A DNA stretch of 64,000 nucleotides from Streptomyces cellostaticus (lineage in GTDB: Bacteria > Actinomycetota > Actinomycetes > Streptomycetales > Streptomycetaceae): contig NZ_KQ948024.1 of the NCBI RefSeq assembly GCF_001513965.1, positions 16,649 through 80,648 on the forward strand. The letters run 5' to 3'. Position numbers and translations under genes: made by a program. Within the stretch, counting starts at the first letter, position 1. Each line of letters starts with the position of its first letter. Positions 10,592 to 18,989 of the stretch are shown piece by piece. Below the pieces are notes generated by a model that was not told the DNA's origin, did not search any database, and worked only from the letters and a program-made list of their open reading frames with translations.

Positions 10592-12034
10592 ATGCGCTCG
10601 CACCTGCTCAATGGCCTCACCGCGGAGCACTACCGCCGCTCCGTGACCGAAGGAGTCGAGCGGGTGGCGGCCAAACTCGCCACCACCGACCGTCCGTTCA
10701 CCGGCGTCACCGTCGACGCCCTCGCCCCCCGCATCGACGCGGTCGACCTGGACCGCCCGCTGGGCGACACCGCCGCGGTCCTGGACGAGCTGGAGGACCT
10801 CTACCTCCGGGACGCGGTCTACTTCCACCACCCCCGCTACCTGGCCCACCTCAACTGCCCGGTGGTCATCCCGGCGGTGCTCGGCGAGGCCGTGCTCTCC
10901 GCGGTCAACTCCTCGCTGGACACCTGGGACCAGTCGGCCGGCGGCACCCTGATCGAGCGCAAGCTCATCGACTGGACCGCCGACCGGATCGGCCTCGGCC
11001 CCGCCGCCGACGGCGTGTTCACCTCCGGCGGCACCCAGTCCAACCTCCAGGCCCTGCTGCTGGCCCGGGAGGAAGCCAAGAGCGACGACCTCGCCGAGCT
11101 GCGGATCTTCGCCTCCGAAGTCAGCCACTTCAGCGTGAAGAAGTCCGCGAAACTGCTGGGTCTCGGCCCGGACGCGGTCGTCACCGTCCCCGTCGACCAC
11201 GACAAGCGCATGCAGACCCTCGCGCTCGCCCGTGAGCTGGAGCGCTGCAAGAAGGACGGCCTCGTCCCCATGGCCGTCGTCGCCACCGCCGGCACCACCG
11301 ACTTCGGCTCGATCGACCCGCTGCCCGAGATCGCCGAGCTGTGCGGGCAGTACGGCGTCTGGATGCACGTGGACGCCGCCTACGGCTGCGGGCTGCTCGC
11401 CTCCGTGAAACACCGGGACCGCATCGACGGCATCGAGCGCGCCGACTCGGTCACCGTCGACTACCACAAGTCCTTCTTCCAGCCGGTGAGTTCGTCCGCC
11501 GTGCTGGTCCGGGACGCGGCCACTCTGCGCCACGCCACCTACCACGCGGAGTACCTGAACCCGCGCCGCATGGTGCAGGAACGCATCCCCAACCAGGTCG
11601 ACAAGTCCCTGCAGACCACCCGCCGCTTCGACGCGCTCAAACTGTGGATGACGCTGCGGGTGATGGGCGCCGACGGCATCGGCGAGCTCTTCGACCAGGT
11701 ATGCGAGCTGGCCCAGGAGGGCTGGAAGCTGCTCGCCGCCGACCCCCGTTACGACGTCGTCGTGGAGCCTTCGCTCTCCACCCTCGTCTTCCGCTACATC
11801 CCGGCGGCCGTCACCGACCCGGCCGAGACCGACCGCGCCAACCTGTACGCCCGCAAGGCCCTGTTCGCCTCCGGCGACGCCGTGGTCGCGGGCACCAAGG
11901 TCGGCGGCCGCCACTACCTGAAGTTCACCCTGCTCAACCCCGAGACGACGCCGGCCGACATCGCCGCCGTCCTCGATCTGATCGCCGGCCACGCCGAGCA
12001 GTACCTGGGAGAGTCCCTTGACCGCGCGTCCTGA
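10592..12034 (+). CDS. desA: PLP-dependent lysine decarboxylase of desferrioxamine biosynthesis
   Basis: 480 residues, group II pyridoxal-phosphate decarboxylase that turns L-lysine into cadaverine, the first step of desferrioxamine assembly. HVDAAYG (259-265) holds the cofactor Asp261, and Lys293 in DYHKSFFQP is the Schiff-base lysine. It is first in desABCD behind a perfect iron box; GGAGG precedes the ATG. The 3' end overlaps desB by 17 bp. Confidence 0.96.
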   Translation: MRSHLLNGLTAEHYRRSVTEGVERVAAKLATTDRPFTGVTVDALAPRIDAVDLDRPLGDTAAVLDELEDLYLRDAVYFHHPRYLAHLNCPVVIPAVLGEAVLSAVNSSLDTWDQSAGGTLIERKLIDWTADRIGLGPAADGVFTSGGTQSNLQALLLAREEAKSDDLAELRIFASEVSHFSVKKSAKLLGLGPDAVVTVPVDHDKRMQTLALARELERCKKDGLVPMAVVATAGTTDFGSIDPLPEIAELCGQYGVWMHVDAAYGCGLLASVKHRDRIDGIERADSVTVDYHKSFFQPVSSSAVLVRDAATLRHATYHAEYLNPRRMVQERIPNQVDKSLQTTRRFDALKLWMTLRVMGADGIGELFDQVCELAQEGWKLLAADPRYDVVVEPSLSTLVFRYIPAAVTDPAETDRANLYARKALFASGDAVVAGTKVGGRHYLKFTLLNPETTPADIAAVLDLIAGHAEQYLGESLDRAS

Positions 12035-13295
12035 AGCCCACAGCAAGACCTACGACTTCGTGGGGATCGGGCTCGGCCCCTTCAACCTCGGGCTCGCCTG
12101 TCTCACCGAGCCGATCGCCGAACTGGACGGCGTCTTCCTCGACTCCAAGCCCGACTTCGAGTGGCACGCGGGCATGTTCCTGGACGGCGCCCACCTCCAG
12201 ACCCCGTTCCTGTCGGACCTGGTCACGCTGGCCGACCCGACCTCGCCGTACTCCTTCCTCAACTACCTGAAGGAGAAGGGCAGACTGTACTCGTTCTACA
12301 TCCGCGAGAACTTCTACCCGCTGCGGGTCGAGTACGACGACTACTGCCGCTGGGCGGCGAACGGACTCAGCAGCGTCCGCTTCAGCACCACGGTCACCGA
12401 GGTGACGTACGAGGACGACCGCTACGTCGTCCACACCCACACCGGCGAAACGTTTCGTGCCCGGCACCTCGTCCTCGGCACCGGCACCCCGCCGCACATC
12501 CCGGACGCCTGCCGGGGCCTCGGCGGCGACTTCATCCACAACTCCCGCTATCTCCGGCACAAGGCCGAGTTGCAGCGCAAGAAGTCGATCACCCTGGTCG
12601 GCAGCGGCCAGTCGGCGGCCGAGATCTACTACGACCTGCTCAGCGAGATCGACGTCCACGGCTACCAGCTGAACTGGGTCACCCGCTCCCCGCGCTTCTT
12701 CCCGCTCGAGTACACCAAGCTCACGCTGGAGATGACCTCCCCGGAGTACATCGACTATTACCACACGCTCCCCGAGGCCACCCGCTACCGCCTCACGGCC
12801 CAGCAGAAGGGCCTGTTCAAGGGCATCGACGGCGACCTCATCAACGAGATCTTCGACCTGCTGTACCAGAAGAACCTCGGCGGCCCGGTCCCCACCCGCC
12901 TGCTCACCAACTCCGCGCTGGTCGACGCCGGTTACGAGAACGGCACATACACCCTCGGCCTGCGCCAGGAGGAGCAGGAGAAGGACTACGAGCTGAGCAG
13001 CGAGGGCCTGATCCTGGCCACCGGCTACCGCTACAGCGAGCCGGAGTTCCTCAAGCCGGTCCGCGACCGCCTGCGCTACGACTCCCAGGGCAACTTCGAC
13101 CTCGCCCGCAACTACGCCATCGACACCACGGGCCGCGGCGTCTTCCTGCAGAACGCCGGCGTCCACACCCACAGCATCACCAGCCCCGACCTGGGCATGG
13201 GCGCGTACCGGAACGCGTACATCATCCGCGAGCTGCTGGGCACGGAGTACTACCCGGTCGAGAAGACCATCGCGTTCCAGGAGTTCGCCGTATGA
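12018..13295 (+). CDS. desB: FAD/NADPH-dependent cadaverine N-monooxygenase
   Basis: 425 residues of the lysine/ornithine N-hydroxylase family; makes N-hydroxycadaverine. The FAD motif GIGLGPFNLGLA lies at 16-27, the NADPH motif GSGQSAAEIYYD near 196-207, and ATGYRYSEP near the C-terminus. The start is TTG inside the end of desA with GGGAG just upstream; no in-frame ATG or GTG precedes the FAD motif. TTG and overlap suggest translational coupling to desA. Confidence 0.95.
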   Translation: MTARPEAHSKTYDFVGIGLGPFNLGLACLTEPIAELDGVFLDSKPDFEWHAGMFLDGAHLQTPFLSDLVTLADPTSPYSFLNYLKEKGRLYSFYIRENFYPLRVEYDDYCRWAANGLSSVRFSTTVTEVTYEDDRYVVHTHTGETFRARHLVLGTGTPPHIPDACRGLGGDFIHNSRYLRHKAELQRKKSITLVGSGQSAAEIYYDLLSEIDVHGYQLNWVTRSPRFFPLEYTKLTLEMTSPEYIDYYHTLPEATRYRLTAQQKGLFKGIDGDLINEIFDLLYQKNLGGPVPTRLLTNSALVDAGYENGTYTLGLRQEEQEKDYELSSEGLILATGYRYSEPEFLKPVRDRLRYDSQGNFDLARNYAIDTTGRGVFLQNAGVHTHSITSPDLGMGAYRNAYIIRELLGTEYYPVEKTIAFQEFAV

Positions 13296-13837
13296 CCAGC
13301 ACGCGTATGACCTTCGCCTTCCGCCCGCTCGACCCCCTGAAGGACGCCGAGCTGCTGCATGCCTGGGTCACCCACCCGAAGGCGGCCTTCTGGATGATGC
13401 AGGACGCGAAGCTGGAGGACGTCGAGCGCGCCTACATGGAGATCGCGGCCGACGAGCACCACCACGCCCTCCTCGGGCTGCGGGACGGTGAGCCCGCCTT
13501 CCTGATGGAGAAGTACGATCCCGCCCACCGCGAGCTGGTCGGCCTGTACGAGCCCGAGCCCGGGGACGTCGGCATGCACTTCCTGACCCCGGCCACCGAC
13601 ACCCCCGTGCACGGGTTCACCCAGGCCGTCATCACCGCCGTGATGGCGCACCTCTTCGAGGACCCGGCCGCCTCCCGGGTCGTCGTCGAACCGGACGTAC
13701 GCAACAAGGCCGTGCACGCCCTGAACGAGGCCGTCGGGTTCGTGCCCGAACGGGAGATACAGAAGCCGGAGAAGAAGGCCCTGCTGAGCTTCTGCACACG
13801 GGAGCAGTTCGTCGCGGCGACGGGGGTGTCCGCATGA
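13292..13837 (+). CDS. desC: Acyl-CoA N-acyltransferase of desferrioxamine biosynthesis
   Basis: 181 residues, GNAT-like fold of the IucB/RhbD type. It acylates N-hydroxycadaverine with succinyl-CoA or acetyl-CoA to give the hydroxamate building blocks. The family MHF-type motif (MHFLTPATDTPVHGF) is around residues 91-105, followed by the cofactor-binding half (EPDVRNKAVHALNEAVGF). ATGA overlaps join it to desB upstream and desD downstream. Confidence 0.94.
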   Translation: MTSTRMTFAFRPLDPLKDAELLHAWVTHPKAAFWMMQDAKLEDVERAYMEIAADEHHHALLGLRDGEPAFLMEKYDPAHRELVGLYEPEPGDVGMHFLTPATDTPVHGFTQAVITAVMAHLFEDPAASRVVVEPDVRNKAVHALNEAVGFVPEREIQKPEKKALLSFCTREQFVAATGVSA

Positions 13838-15603
13838 GCCTCGCCGACGCCGTGGCCCATCTGTCCCCCGAGCGCTGGGACACCGCCAACCGCCTCCTGG
13901 TGCGCAAGGCACTCGCCGAGTTCGCCCACGAGCGGCTGATCACGCCCGAGCAGGACGGCGACCGGTACGTCGTGCGCAGCGACGACGGGCTCACCGCCTA
14001 CCGGTTCGCGGCCACCCTGCGGGGCCTGGACCACTGGCAGGTCGAGGCCGAGTCCATCACCCGGCACCGCGCCGGTGTCGAACTCCCGCTCGCTGCCCTG
14101 GACTTCTTCATCGAGCTGAAGCAGGCGCTGGGGCTGAGCGACGAGATCCTGCCCGTCTATCTGGAGGAGATCTCCTCCACCCTCTCCGGCACCTGCTACA
14201 AGCTCACCAAGCCGCAGATCCCGGTCGCCGAGCTGGCCGAGGGCGGCTTCCAGGCGATCGAGACCGGGATGACCGAGGGCCACCCGTGTTTCGTCGCCAA
14301 CAACGGGCGGCTCGGGTTCGGCATCCACGAGTACCTGTCGTACGCGCCGGAGACCGCGAGCCCCGTCCGGCTGGTGTGGCTGGCCGCGCACCGCTCGCGG
14401 GCGGCGTTCACGGCGGGGGTCGGGATCGCGTACGAGTCCTTCCTGCGGGAGGAGCTGGGCGAGAAGACGCTGAACCGTTTCCGCGCCATGCTCACCGGCC
14501 AGGGCCTGGACCCCGCCGACTATCTGCTCATGCCCGTCCACCCCTGGCAGTGGTGGAACAAGCTCTCCGTCACCTTCGCCGCCGAGGTCGCCCGGCAGCA
14601 CCTCGTCTGCCTCGGCGAGGGCGACGACGAGTACCTGGCCCAGCAGTCCATACGGACCTTCTTCAACACCTCCGACCCGCACAAGCACTACGTGAAGACG
14701 GCCCTGTCCGTCCTCAACATGGGCTTCATGCGGGGGCTTTCGGCCGCCTACATGGAGGCGACCCCGGCGATCAACGACTGGCTCGCCCAGCTCGTCGAGG
14801 GCGACCCGGTGCTCAGGTCGACCGGCCTCACGATCATCCGGGAGCGGGCGGCCGTCGGCTACCGGCACCTGGAGTACGAGCAGGCCACCGACCGCTACTC
14901 GCCCTACCGCAAGATGCTGGCCGCGCTGTGGCGGGAGAGCCCGGTGCCGTCGCTGCGGGAGGGCGAGTCCCTCGCGACCATGGCGTCCCTGCTGCACGTG
15001 GACCACGAGGGCGCCTCCTTCACGGGCGCGCTGATCGAGCGCTCGGGCCTGCCCCCCGCCGAGTGGCTGCGGCAGTACCTGCGGGCGTACTTCACCCCGC
15101 TGCTGCACAGCTTCTACGCCTACGACCTGGTCTTCATGCCGCACGGCGAGAACGTGATCCTGGTCCTGAAGGACGGGGTCGTGCAGCGGGCGATCTACAA
15201 GGACATCGCCGAGGAAATCGTCGTCATGGACCCGGACGCGGTGCTGCCGCCGGAGGTACGGCGGATCCGCGTCGAGATCCCGGACGACCAGAAGCTGCTG
15301 TCGATCTTCACCGATGTCTTCGACTGCTTCTTCCGCTTCCTCGCGGCGAACCTGGCCACCGAGGGAATCCTGGAGGAGGACGACTTCTGGCGCACGGTCG
15401 CGGAGGTCACCCGCGAGTACCAGGAGGCGGCGCCCGAGCTGGCCGAGAAGTTCCGGCAGTACGACATGTTCGCCCCGGAGTTCGCCCTGTCCTGCCTCAA
15501 CCGGCTCCAGCTGCGCAACAACCGCCAGATGGTGGACCTCGCCGACCCGTCCGGCGCACTCCAACTGGTCGGGAACCTTCAGAACCCCATCGCCGGGTTC
15601 TGA
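13834..15603 (+). CDS. desD: NRPS-independent siderophore synthetase, IucA/IucC family
   Basis: 589 residues. Adenylating enzyme that joins three N-hydroxy-N-succinylcadaverine units and closes or caps the product to desferrioxamine E or B. Family motifs: GHPCFVANNGRLGF near 149-162 (ATP-binding region), LMPVHPWQW near 231-239, and the C-terminal ferric-reductase-like FhuF segment. It is the last gene of desABCD and is followed by a strong hairpin 7 bp after the stop. Confidence 0.95.
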   Translation: MSLADAVAHLSPERWDTANRLLVRKALAEFAHERLITPEQDGDRYVVRSDDGLTAYRFAATLRGLDHWQVEAESITRHRAGVELPLAALDFFIELKQALGLSDEILPVYLEEISSTLSGTCYKLTKPQIPVAELAEGGFQAIETGMTEGHPCFVANNGRLGFGIHEYLSYAPETASPVRLVWLAAHRSRAAFTAGVGIAYESFLREELGEKTLNRFRAMLTGQGLDPADYLLMPVHPWQWWNKLSVTFAAEVARQHLVCLGEGDDEYLAQQSIRTFFNTSDPHKHYVKTALSVLNMGFMRGLSAAYMEATPAINDWLAQLVEGDPVLRSTGLTIIRERAAVGYRHLEYEQATDRYSPYRKMLAALWRESPVPSLREGESLATMASLLHVDHEGASFTGALIERSGLPPAEWLRQYLRAYFTPLLHSFYAYDLVFMPHGENVILVLKDGVVQRAIYKDIAEEIVVMDPDAVLPPEVRRIRVEIPDDQKLLSIFTDVFDCFFRFLAANLATEGILEEDDFWRTVAEVTREYQEAAPELAEKFRQYDMFAPEFALSCLNRLQLRNNRQMVDLADPSGALQLVGNLQNPIAGF

Positions 15604-15609
15604 CAGACG

Positions 15610-15648
15610 GACGGGCATCCCGGAGTACGGTCCTCCGGGATGCCCGTC
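15610..15648. terminator. desD terminator, 16-bp perfect stem
   Basis: GACGGGCATCCCGGAG (15610-15625) pairs perfectly with CTCCGGGATGCCCGTC (15633-15648) around a 7-nt loop. A second near-identical hairpin lies at 16369-16407 with a compensatory base-pair change. Confidence 0.85.
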
Positions 15649-15731
15649 AGGCTGAGATCTGCTGCGGATCGCGGCAGCGGGGTCCTGTGACCACAGATGG
15701 CGGTGAACCAAGCTGAACGACTTACAGGGCG

Positions 15732-16271
15732 TCAGCCCACCCACCCCTGCAACAACCCCTCCCGCTCCGCCCTTCGAGGCGACCCGCCTTCCCACGCGCG
15801 GCCCCACTCCGACATTGCCGTCAACGTCGTCGCCATCGTCGCGGCGCCCTCCGTGAGGCGGGACAGGAGAGCGCGGGAGAGGTCGACCTCCGTCTGGGAG
15901 TAGCCGACGGCTGCGGCGACGTACGCCGTCAACTCGTGCTCACCGACGGTTGAAGCCACGCACACCGTCATCATCGGCGGGTCCTCGCCCGTCAGGCCGA
16001 CGCCCGCGGACAGAGCCACGTCCAGCACCATGCCCAGAGCGAGGTCCTTGACCGCGCCGGCCTGCCGCTTCAGGGACTTCACGGGGACGTCCGCCACCGT
16101 CAGGGCATGCACGTCCTCCCACAGGTAGAGGCCGGACTGTCTGTCGCCGAGGGCCACCACGCCTTCGGGGGTCAGGCGTACCCCAGGAGCCAGACCGGAC
16201 GGCTTCGCGCCCACGTACACGTCACTCCCGGCGATCCAGAACAGGCCCACCATGGCCATGGGTTTGCTCAC
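15732..16271 (-). CDS. Conserved hypothetical protein between duplicated hairpins
   Basis: 179 residues from a GTG start; ATG codons at residues 4 and 6 are alternatives, and a GGGGGAG directly upstream is too close to the GTG for a normal spacing. No signal peptide or membrane helix stands out. The N-terminal half is beta-rich (LFWIAGSDVYVGA, GVRLTPEGVVALG, LYLWEDVHALTV). A mildly hydrophobic segment is near 75-95. I do not recognise the family. It is oriented opposite to desD and is bracketed by two copies of the same terminator hairpin. Confidence 0.65.
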   Translation of the reverse strand: MSKPMAMVGLFWIAGSDVYVGAKPSGLAPGVRLTPEGVVALGDRQSGLYLWEDVHALTVADVPVKSLKRQAGAVKDLALGMVLDVALSAGVGLTGEDPPMMTVCVASTVGEHELTAYVAAAVGYSQTEVDLSRALLSRLTEGAATMATTLTAMSEWGRAWEGGSPRRAEREGLLQGWVG

Positions 16272-16368
16272 TCCCCCGACGACGGCACCGCCGTCGTTTC
16301 CCCATCGAACGATCAGGTCGTCCTCCGCAACGCGCGAAGGATCCCGGGAGTTCCCGCCTCGGGAGACG

Positions 16369-16407
16369 GACGGGCACCCCGGAGTACGGTCCCCCGGGGT
16401 GCCCGTC
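16369..16407. terminator. Terminator of the hexosaminidase gene, copy of the desD hairpin
   Basis: GACGGGCACCCCGGAG pairs with CCCCGGGGTGCCCGTC (one A-C mismatch) around the same loop as at 15610-15648. It starts 9 bp after the minus-strand hexosaminidase stop. Confidence 0.8.
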
Positions 16408-16416
16408 GGTCTTGGG

Positions 16417-18018
16417 TCAGTTCGTCGGCCAGGGCACCTGGGGCGACTTGTAGTACGTGATGCCGAGTGCGTCCCAGCGCGGGCCCTGGGCCGCCAGCCG
16501 CACCTTGTAGCGTGCCCAGTCGTGCGTGGCCGCCGGGGACCAGCCGAGCTCGGCCGCTCCGGGCAGGCGCGGGAAGGCCATGTACTCGATGTCGGCGGAC
16601 GTGGTGAGGGTCTCGGACCACATCGGCGCCTCGACGCCCTTGATGGCCGATTCGGGTGCTCCGGGGAGATAGCTGCCCGGGTTCCAGTCGTAGGAGCGCT
16701 GCACCTCCACCAGGCCCGCCCAGTCCAGGCCCAGCCTGGTGTTCCGGGTGTACTTCATGTCGAGGTAGATCCGGTCGGCCGGGGACAGGATCAGCCCGGT
16801 GCCGTTCTGGGCGGCCTTGGCCACCTGGGCCTTCTCCGCCGCGCTGGTGCCGTCCAGGCCCCAGTACTGGGCGAGGGCGCCCGGGGCGGGGGTGGCGCCG
16901 GTCAGCTGGTGCCAGCCGATGACCGTCTTGCCGTACTTGGCGACGATCGGCTGGACGCGGTCCATGAACGTCACGTAGTCGGCGTGGCTGGTGGAGTGCG
17001 CCTCGTCGCCCCCTATGTGCAGATAGCGGCCGGGGGTGAGGGCGGCCAGCTCGCGGATGACGTCGTCCACGAAGGTGTACGTCACCTCGTTGGGCACGCA
17101 CAGCGAGCTGAAGCCGACCTCCGTGCCGGTGTAGAGCGGGGGCGCGGTGCCGTTGCAGTTGAGTTGCGCGTAGGAGGCGAGGGCCGCGTTGGTGTGGCCG
17201 GGCATGTCGATCTCGGGGACGACCTCCAGATAGCGGGAGGCGGCGTAGCCGACGATGTCCTGGTAGTCGGCCTTGGTGAAGTAGCCGCCCCGGCCGCCGC
17301 CGACCTCGGTGGAGCCGCCGTAGGTGGCCAGGCGCGGCCAGGAGTCGAGGGCGATGCGCCAGCCCTGGTCGTCGCTGAGGTGCAGGTGCAGGGTGTTGAT
17401 CTTGTAGAGGGCCAACTGGTCGATGTAGCGCTTGACCTGGGCGACCGTGAAGAAGTGCCGGGAGACGTCCAGCATGGCGCCGCGGTAGCCGTAGCGCGGG
17501 CTGTCCTCGATGGTGCCGCCGGCGATCCGCCAGGGGCCGGTCTGTACGGTCTTCTTCTCGATGGACGCCGGAAGGAGCTGGCGCAGGGTCTGGACCCCGT
17601 GGAAGAGGCCGGCGGGGGCGCTCGCGGTGATGGAGACACCGAGGGGGGTGCTGGTCAGGCGATAGCCCTCGGCGCCGAACGAGCCCTCGGCCACCTGGAG
17701 CCGGATGCCGCCGGTGCCGTGCTCGGTGACCGGCAGCGGGTAGCCGGTGGACGGCCGCAGGATGCCGGCGAGGTACTCGCCGATCCGGCGGACCTCGGCC
17801 GAGCCGTCGACGTGGACGAGGGTCGCGCGGGTGATGCGGTAGGGGGATCCGCCGGGCGTGACCGAGGCAGGCGCGGGGACCACCCGGTCCAGCGGGGTCG
17901 CCGTCGCGGCCCGGGCTGCGGGTGCGGCGCCGACGGCGGACACGCCTGCCGCCGCCAGAAGCAGCAGTGATCCGAGGATGCGGGTCAGTCGGGGAGTCGT
18001 GCTGTGGTTGCGTCTCAC
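16417..18018 (-). CDS. Secreted beta-N-acetylhexosaminidase, GH20
   Basis: 533 residues. A signal peptide (about 1-38, ending AARA) exports the enzyme, which releases terminal N-acetylglucosamine from chitin oligomers and similar glycans. An N-terminal alpha/beta GH20b domain (about 45-165) is followed by the catalytic barrel. Asp338-Glu339 in HIGGDEAH is the substrate-assisted catalytic pair. GTG 18018 has AGGGAG five bases upstream. A DasR-type operator lies 17 bp upstream, so the gene should belong to the GlcNAc-responsive DasR regulon. Confidence 0.93.
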   Translation of the reverse strand: MRRNHSTTPRLTRILGSLLLLAAAGVSAVGAAPAARAATATPLDRVVPAPASVTPGGSPYRITRATLVHVDGSAEVRRIGEYLAGILRPSTGYPLPVTEHGTGGIRLQVAEGSFGAEGYRLTSTPLGVSITASAPAGLFHGVQTLRQLLPASIEKKTVQTGPWRIAGGTIEDSPRYGYRGAMLDVSRHFFTVAQVKRYIDQLALYKINTLHLHLSDDQGWRIALDSWPRLATYGGSTEVGGGRGGYFTKADYQDIVGYAASRYLEVVPEIDMPGHTNAALASYAQLNCNGTAPPLYTGTEVGFSSLCVPNEVTYTFVDDVIRELAALTPGRYLHIGGDEAHSTSHADYVTFMDRVQPIVAKYGKTVIGWHQLTGATPAPGALAQYWGLDGTSAAEKAQVAKAAQNGTGLILSPADRIYLDMKYTRNTRLGLDWAGLVEVQRSYDWNPGSYLPGAPESAIKGVEAPMWSETLTTSADIEYMAFPRLPGAAELGWSPAATHDWARYKVRLAAQGPRWDALGITYYKSPQVPWPTN

Positions 18019-18034
18019 ATGCGCTCCCTTCAGG

Positions 18035-18050
18035 AGTGGTAAAGACCACT
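18035..18050. promoter_or_regulatory. Putative DasR operator (dre)
   Basis: AGTGGTAAAGACCACT is a 16-bp palindrome. It matches the dre consensus A(C/G)TGGTCTAGACCA(C/G)T at 14 of 16 positions; only the centre differs. It sits between the divergent hexosaminidase gene and the DUF4429 gene. Confidence 0.8.
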
Positions 18051-18080
18051 CTCCCGCAGATCCGGTGAAACAATCCCCGC

Positions 18081-18962
18081 ATGGCGGAAATCATCCAGAA
18101 GGACGGCACCTGGGCCTTCGACGGGGATGCCGTCAGGCTGACCCCGGGCCGGGACAAGAACATCGGCGTGCTGCGCAGGACGCTGGGTGAACTCGTCGTA
18201 CCTCTGGGTGCGTTGGCCGGTGTCTCCTTCGAGCAGGGGAAGAAGTCGGGGCGGCTGAGGCTGCGGCTGCGCGACGGCGCCGACCCGCTGCTGCACGCGA
18301 CGGGCGGCCGGCTCGCCGAGCCCCACGACCCCTACCAGCTGACCGTGGAGTCCGACCGGTACGGCGTCGCCGAGTACTTCGCGGACGAGGTCCGCAACGC
18401 CCTGCTGCTGGACGGGGTTTCACCGGACCCGGTCGCCGAGTACCTGCTGTCCGGTCCGGCCGTGCCGGTCGCCGCCTCGGCCGGGGACGGCACGGCGAGC
18501 TTCGACGGGGAGCAGGTGCGGCTGGAGTGGAACTGGAAGACGGAGGACGCCAAGGCCGCCGCCGGAGCCCGTTCGATCCCCGTCACGGAGATCACCGCCG
18601 TGGAGTGGCAGCCGGCGGCCGGGCTGGAGAACGGGCATCTGCGCTTCACCGTGCGCGGCGCGCCCGTCACCGCCCCGCCGAAGTACGATCCCAACGCCGT
18701 CGAGCTGTGGGGGTTCAAGAAGGACCCGCTGATGGCCCTGGTCGCGGCCGCCGTACAGGCCCGGCTGCCGCACCCGTCGGCCCCGGCCGCCGCGACGGAC
18801 GTACGACCCGGGCCGCCGCAGCTCACGAAGGCGCCCGCGGCCGAGGAGGACCACGACGCGCTGCTGCGGCGGCTGCGCGAGCTGGGCGAGCTGCACCGCT
18901 CGGGGGTGCTGACGGACGAGGAGTTCACGCTGGCCAAGCAGGCGGTCCTCAGACGCATGTAA
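18081..18962 (+). CDS. DUF4429 repeat protein with C-terminal SHOCT domain
   Basis: 293 residues, probably cytoplasmic. Two tandem related domains (about 3-110 and 135-232) each begin with a DGTxxFDG-like motif (KDGTWAFDGDAVRL, GDGTASFDGEQVRL), as in DUF4429. A proline/alanine linker leads to a C-terminal SHOCT hairpin (LRELGELHRSGVLTDEEF, about 265-282), often found in oligomerising or membrane-associated proteins. Function unknown. It shares its promoter region, including the dre site, with the hexosaminidase. Confidence 0.82.
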   Translation: MAEIIQKDGTWAFDGDAVRLTPGRDKNIGVLRRTLGELVVPLGALAGVSFEQGKKSGRLRLRLRDGADPLLHATGGRLAEPHDPYQLTVESDRYGVAEYFADEVRNALLLDGVSPDPVAEYLLSGPAVPVAASAGDGTASFDGEQVRLEWNWKTEDAKAAAGARSIPVTEITAVEWQPAAGLENGHLRFTVRGAPVTAPPKYDPNAVELWGFKKDPLMALVAAAVQARLPHPSAPAAATDVRPGPPQLTKAPAAEEDHDALLRRLRELGELHRSGVLTDEEFTLAKQAVLRRM

Positions 18963-18973
18963 CGGACCGCCTG
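18939..18973. terminator. Inverted repeat spanning the stop codon of the DUF4429 gene
   Basis: CAGGCGGTCC (18939-18948) and GGACCGCCTG (18964-18973) form a perfect 10-bp stem with a 15-nt loop containing the TAA stop. It lies between two convergent genes and could act as a terminator in both directions. Confidence 0.5.
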
Positions 18974-18989
18974 CTCGCAGAAGGCCGTC

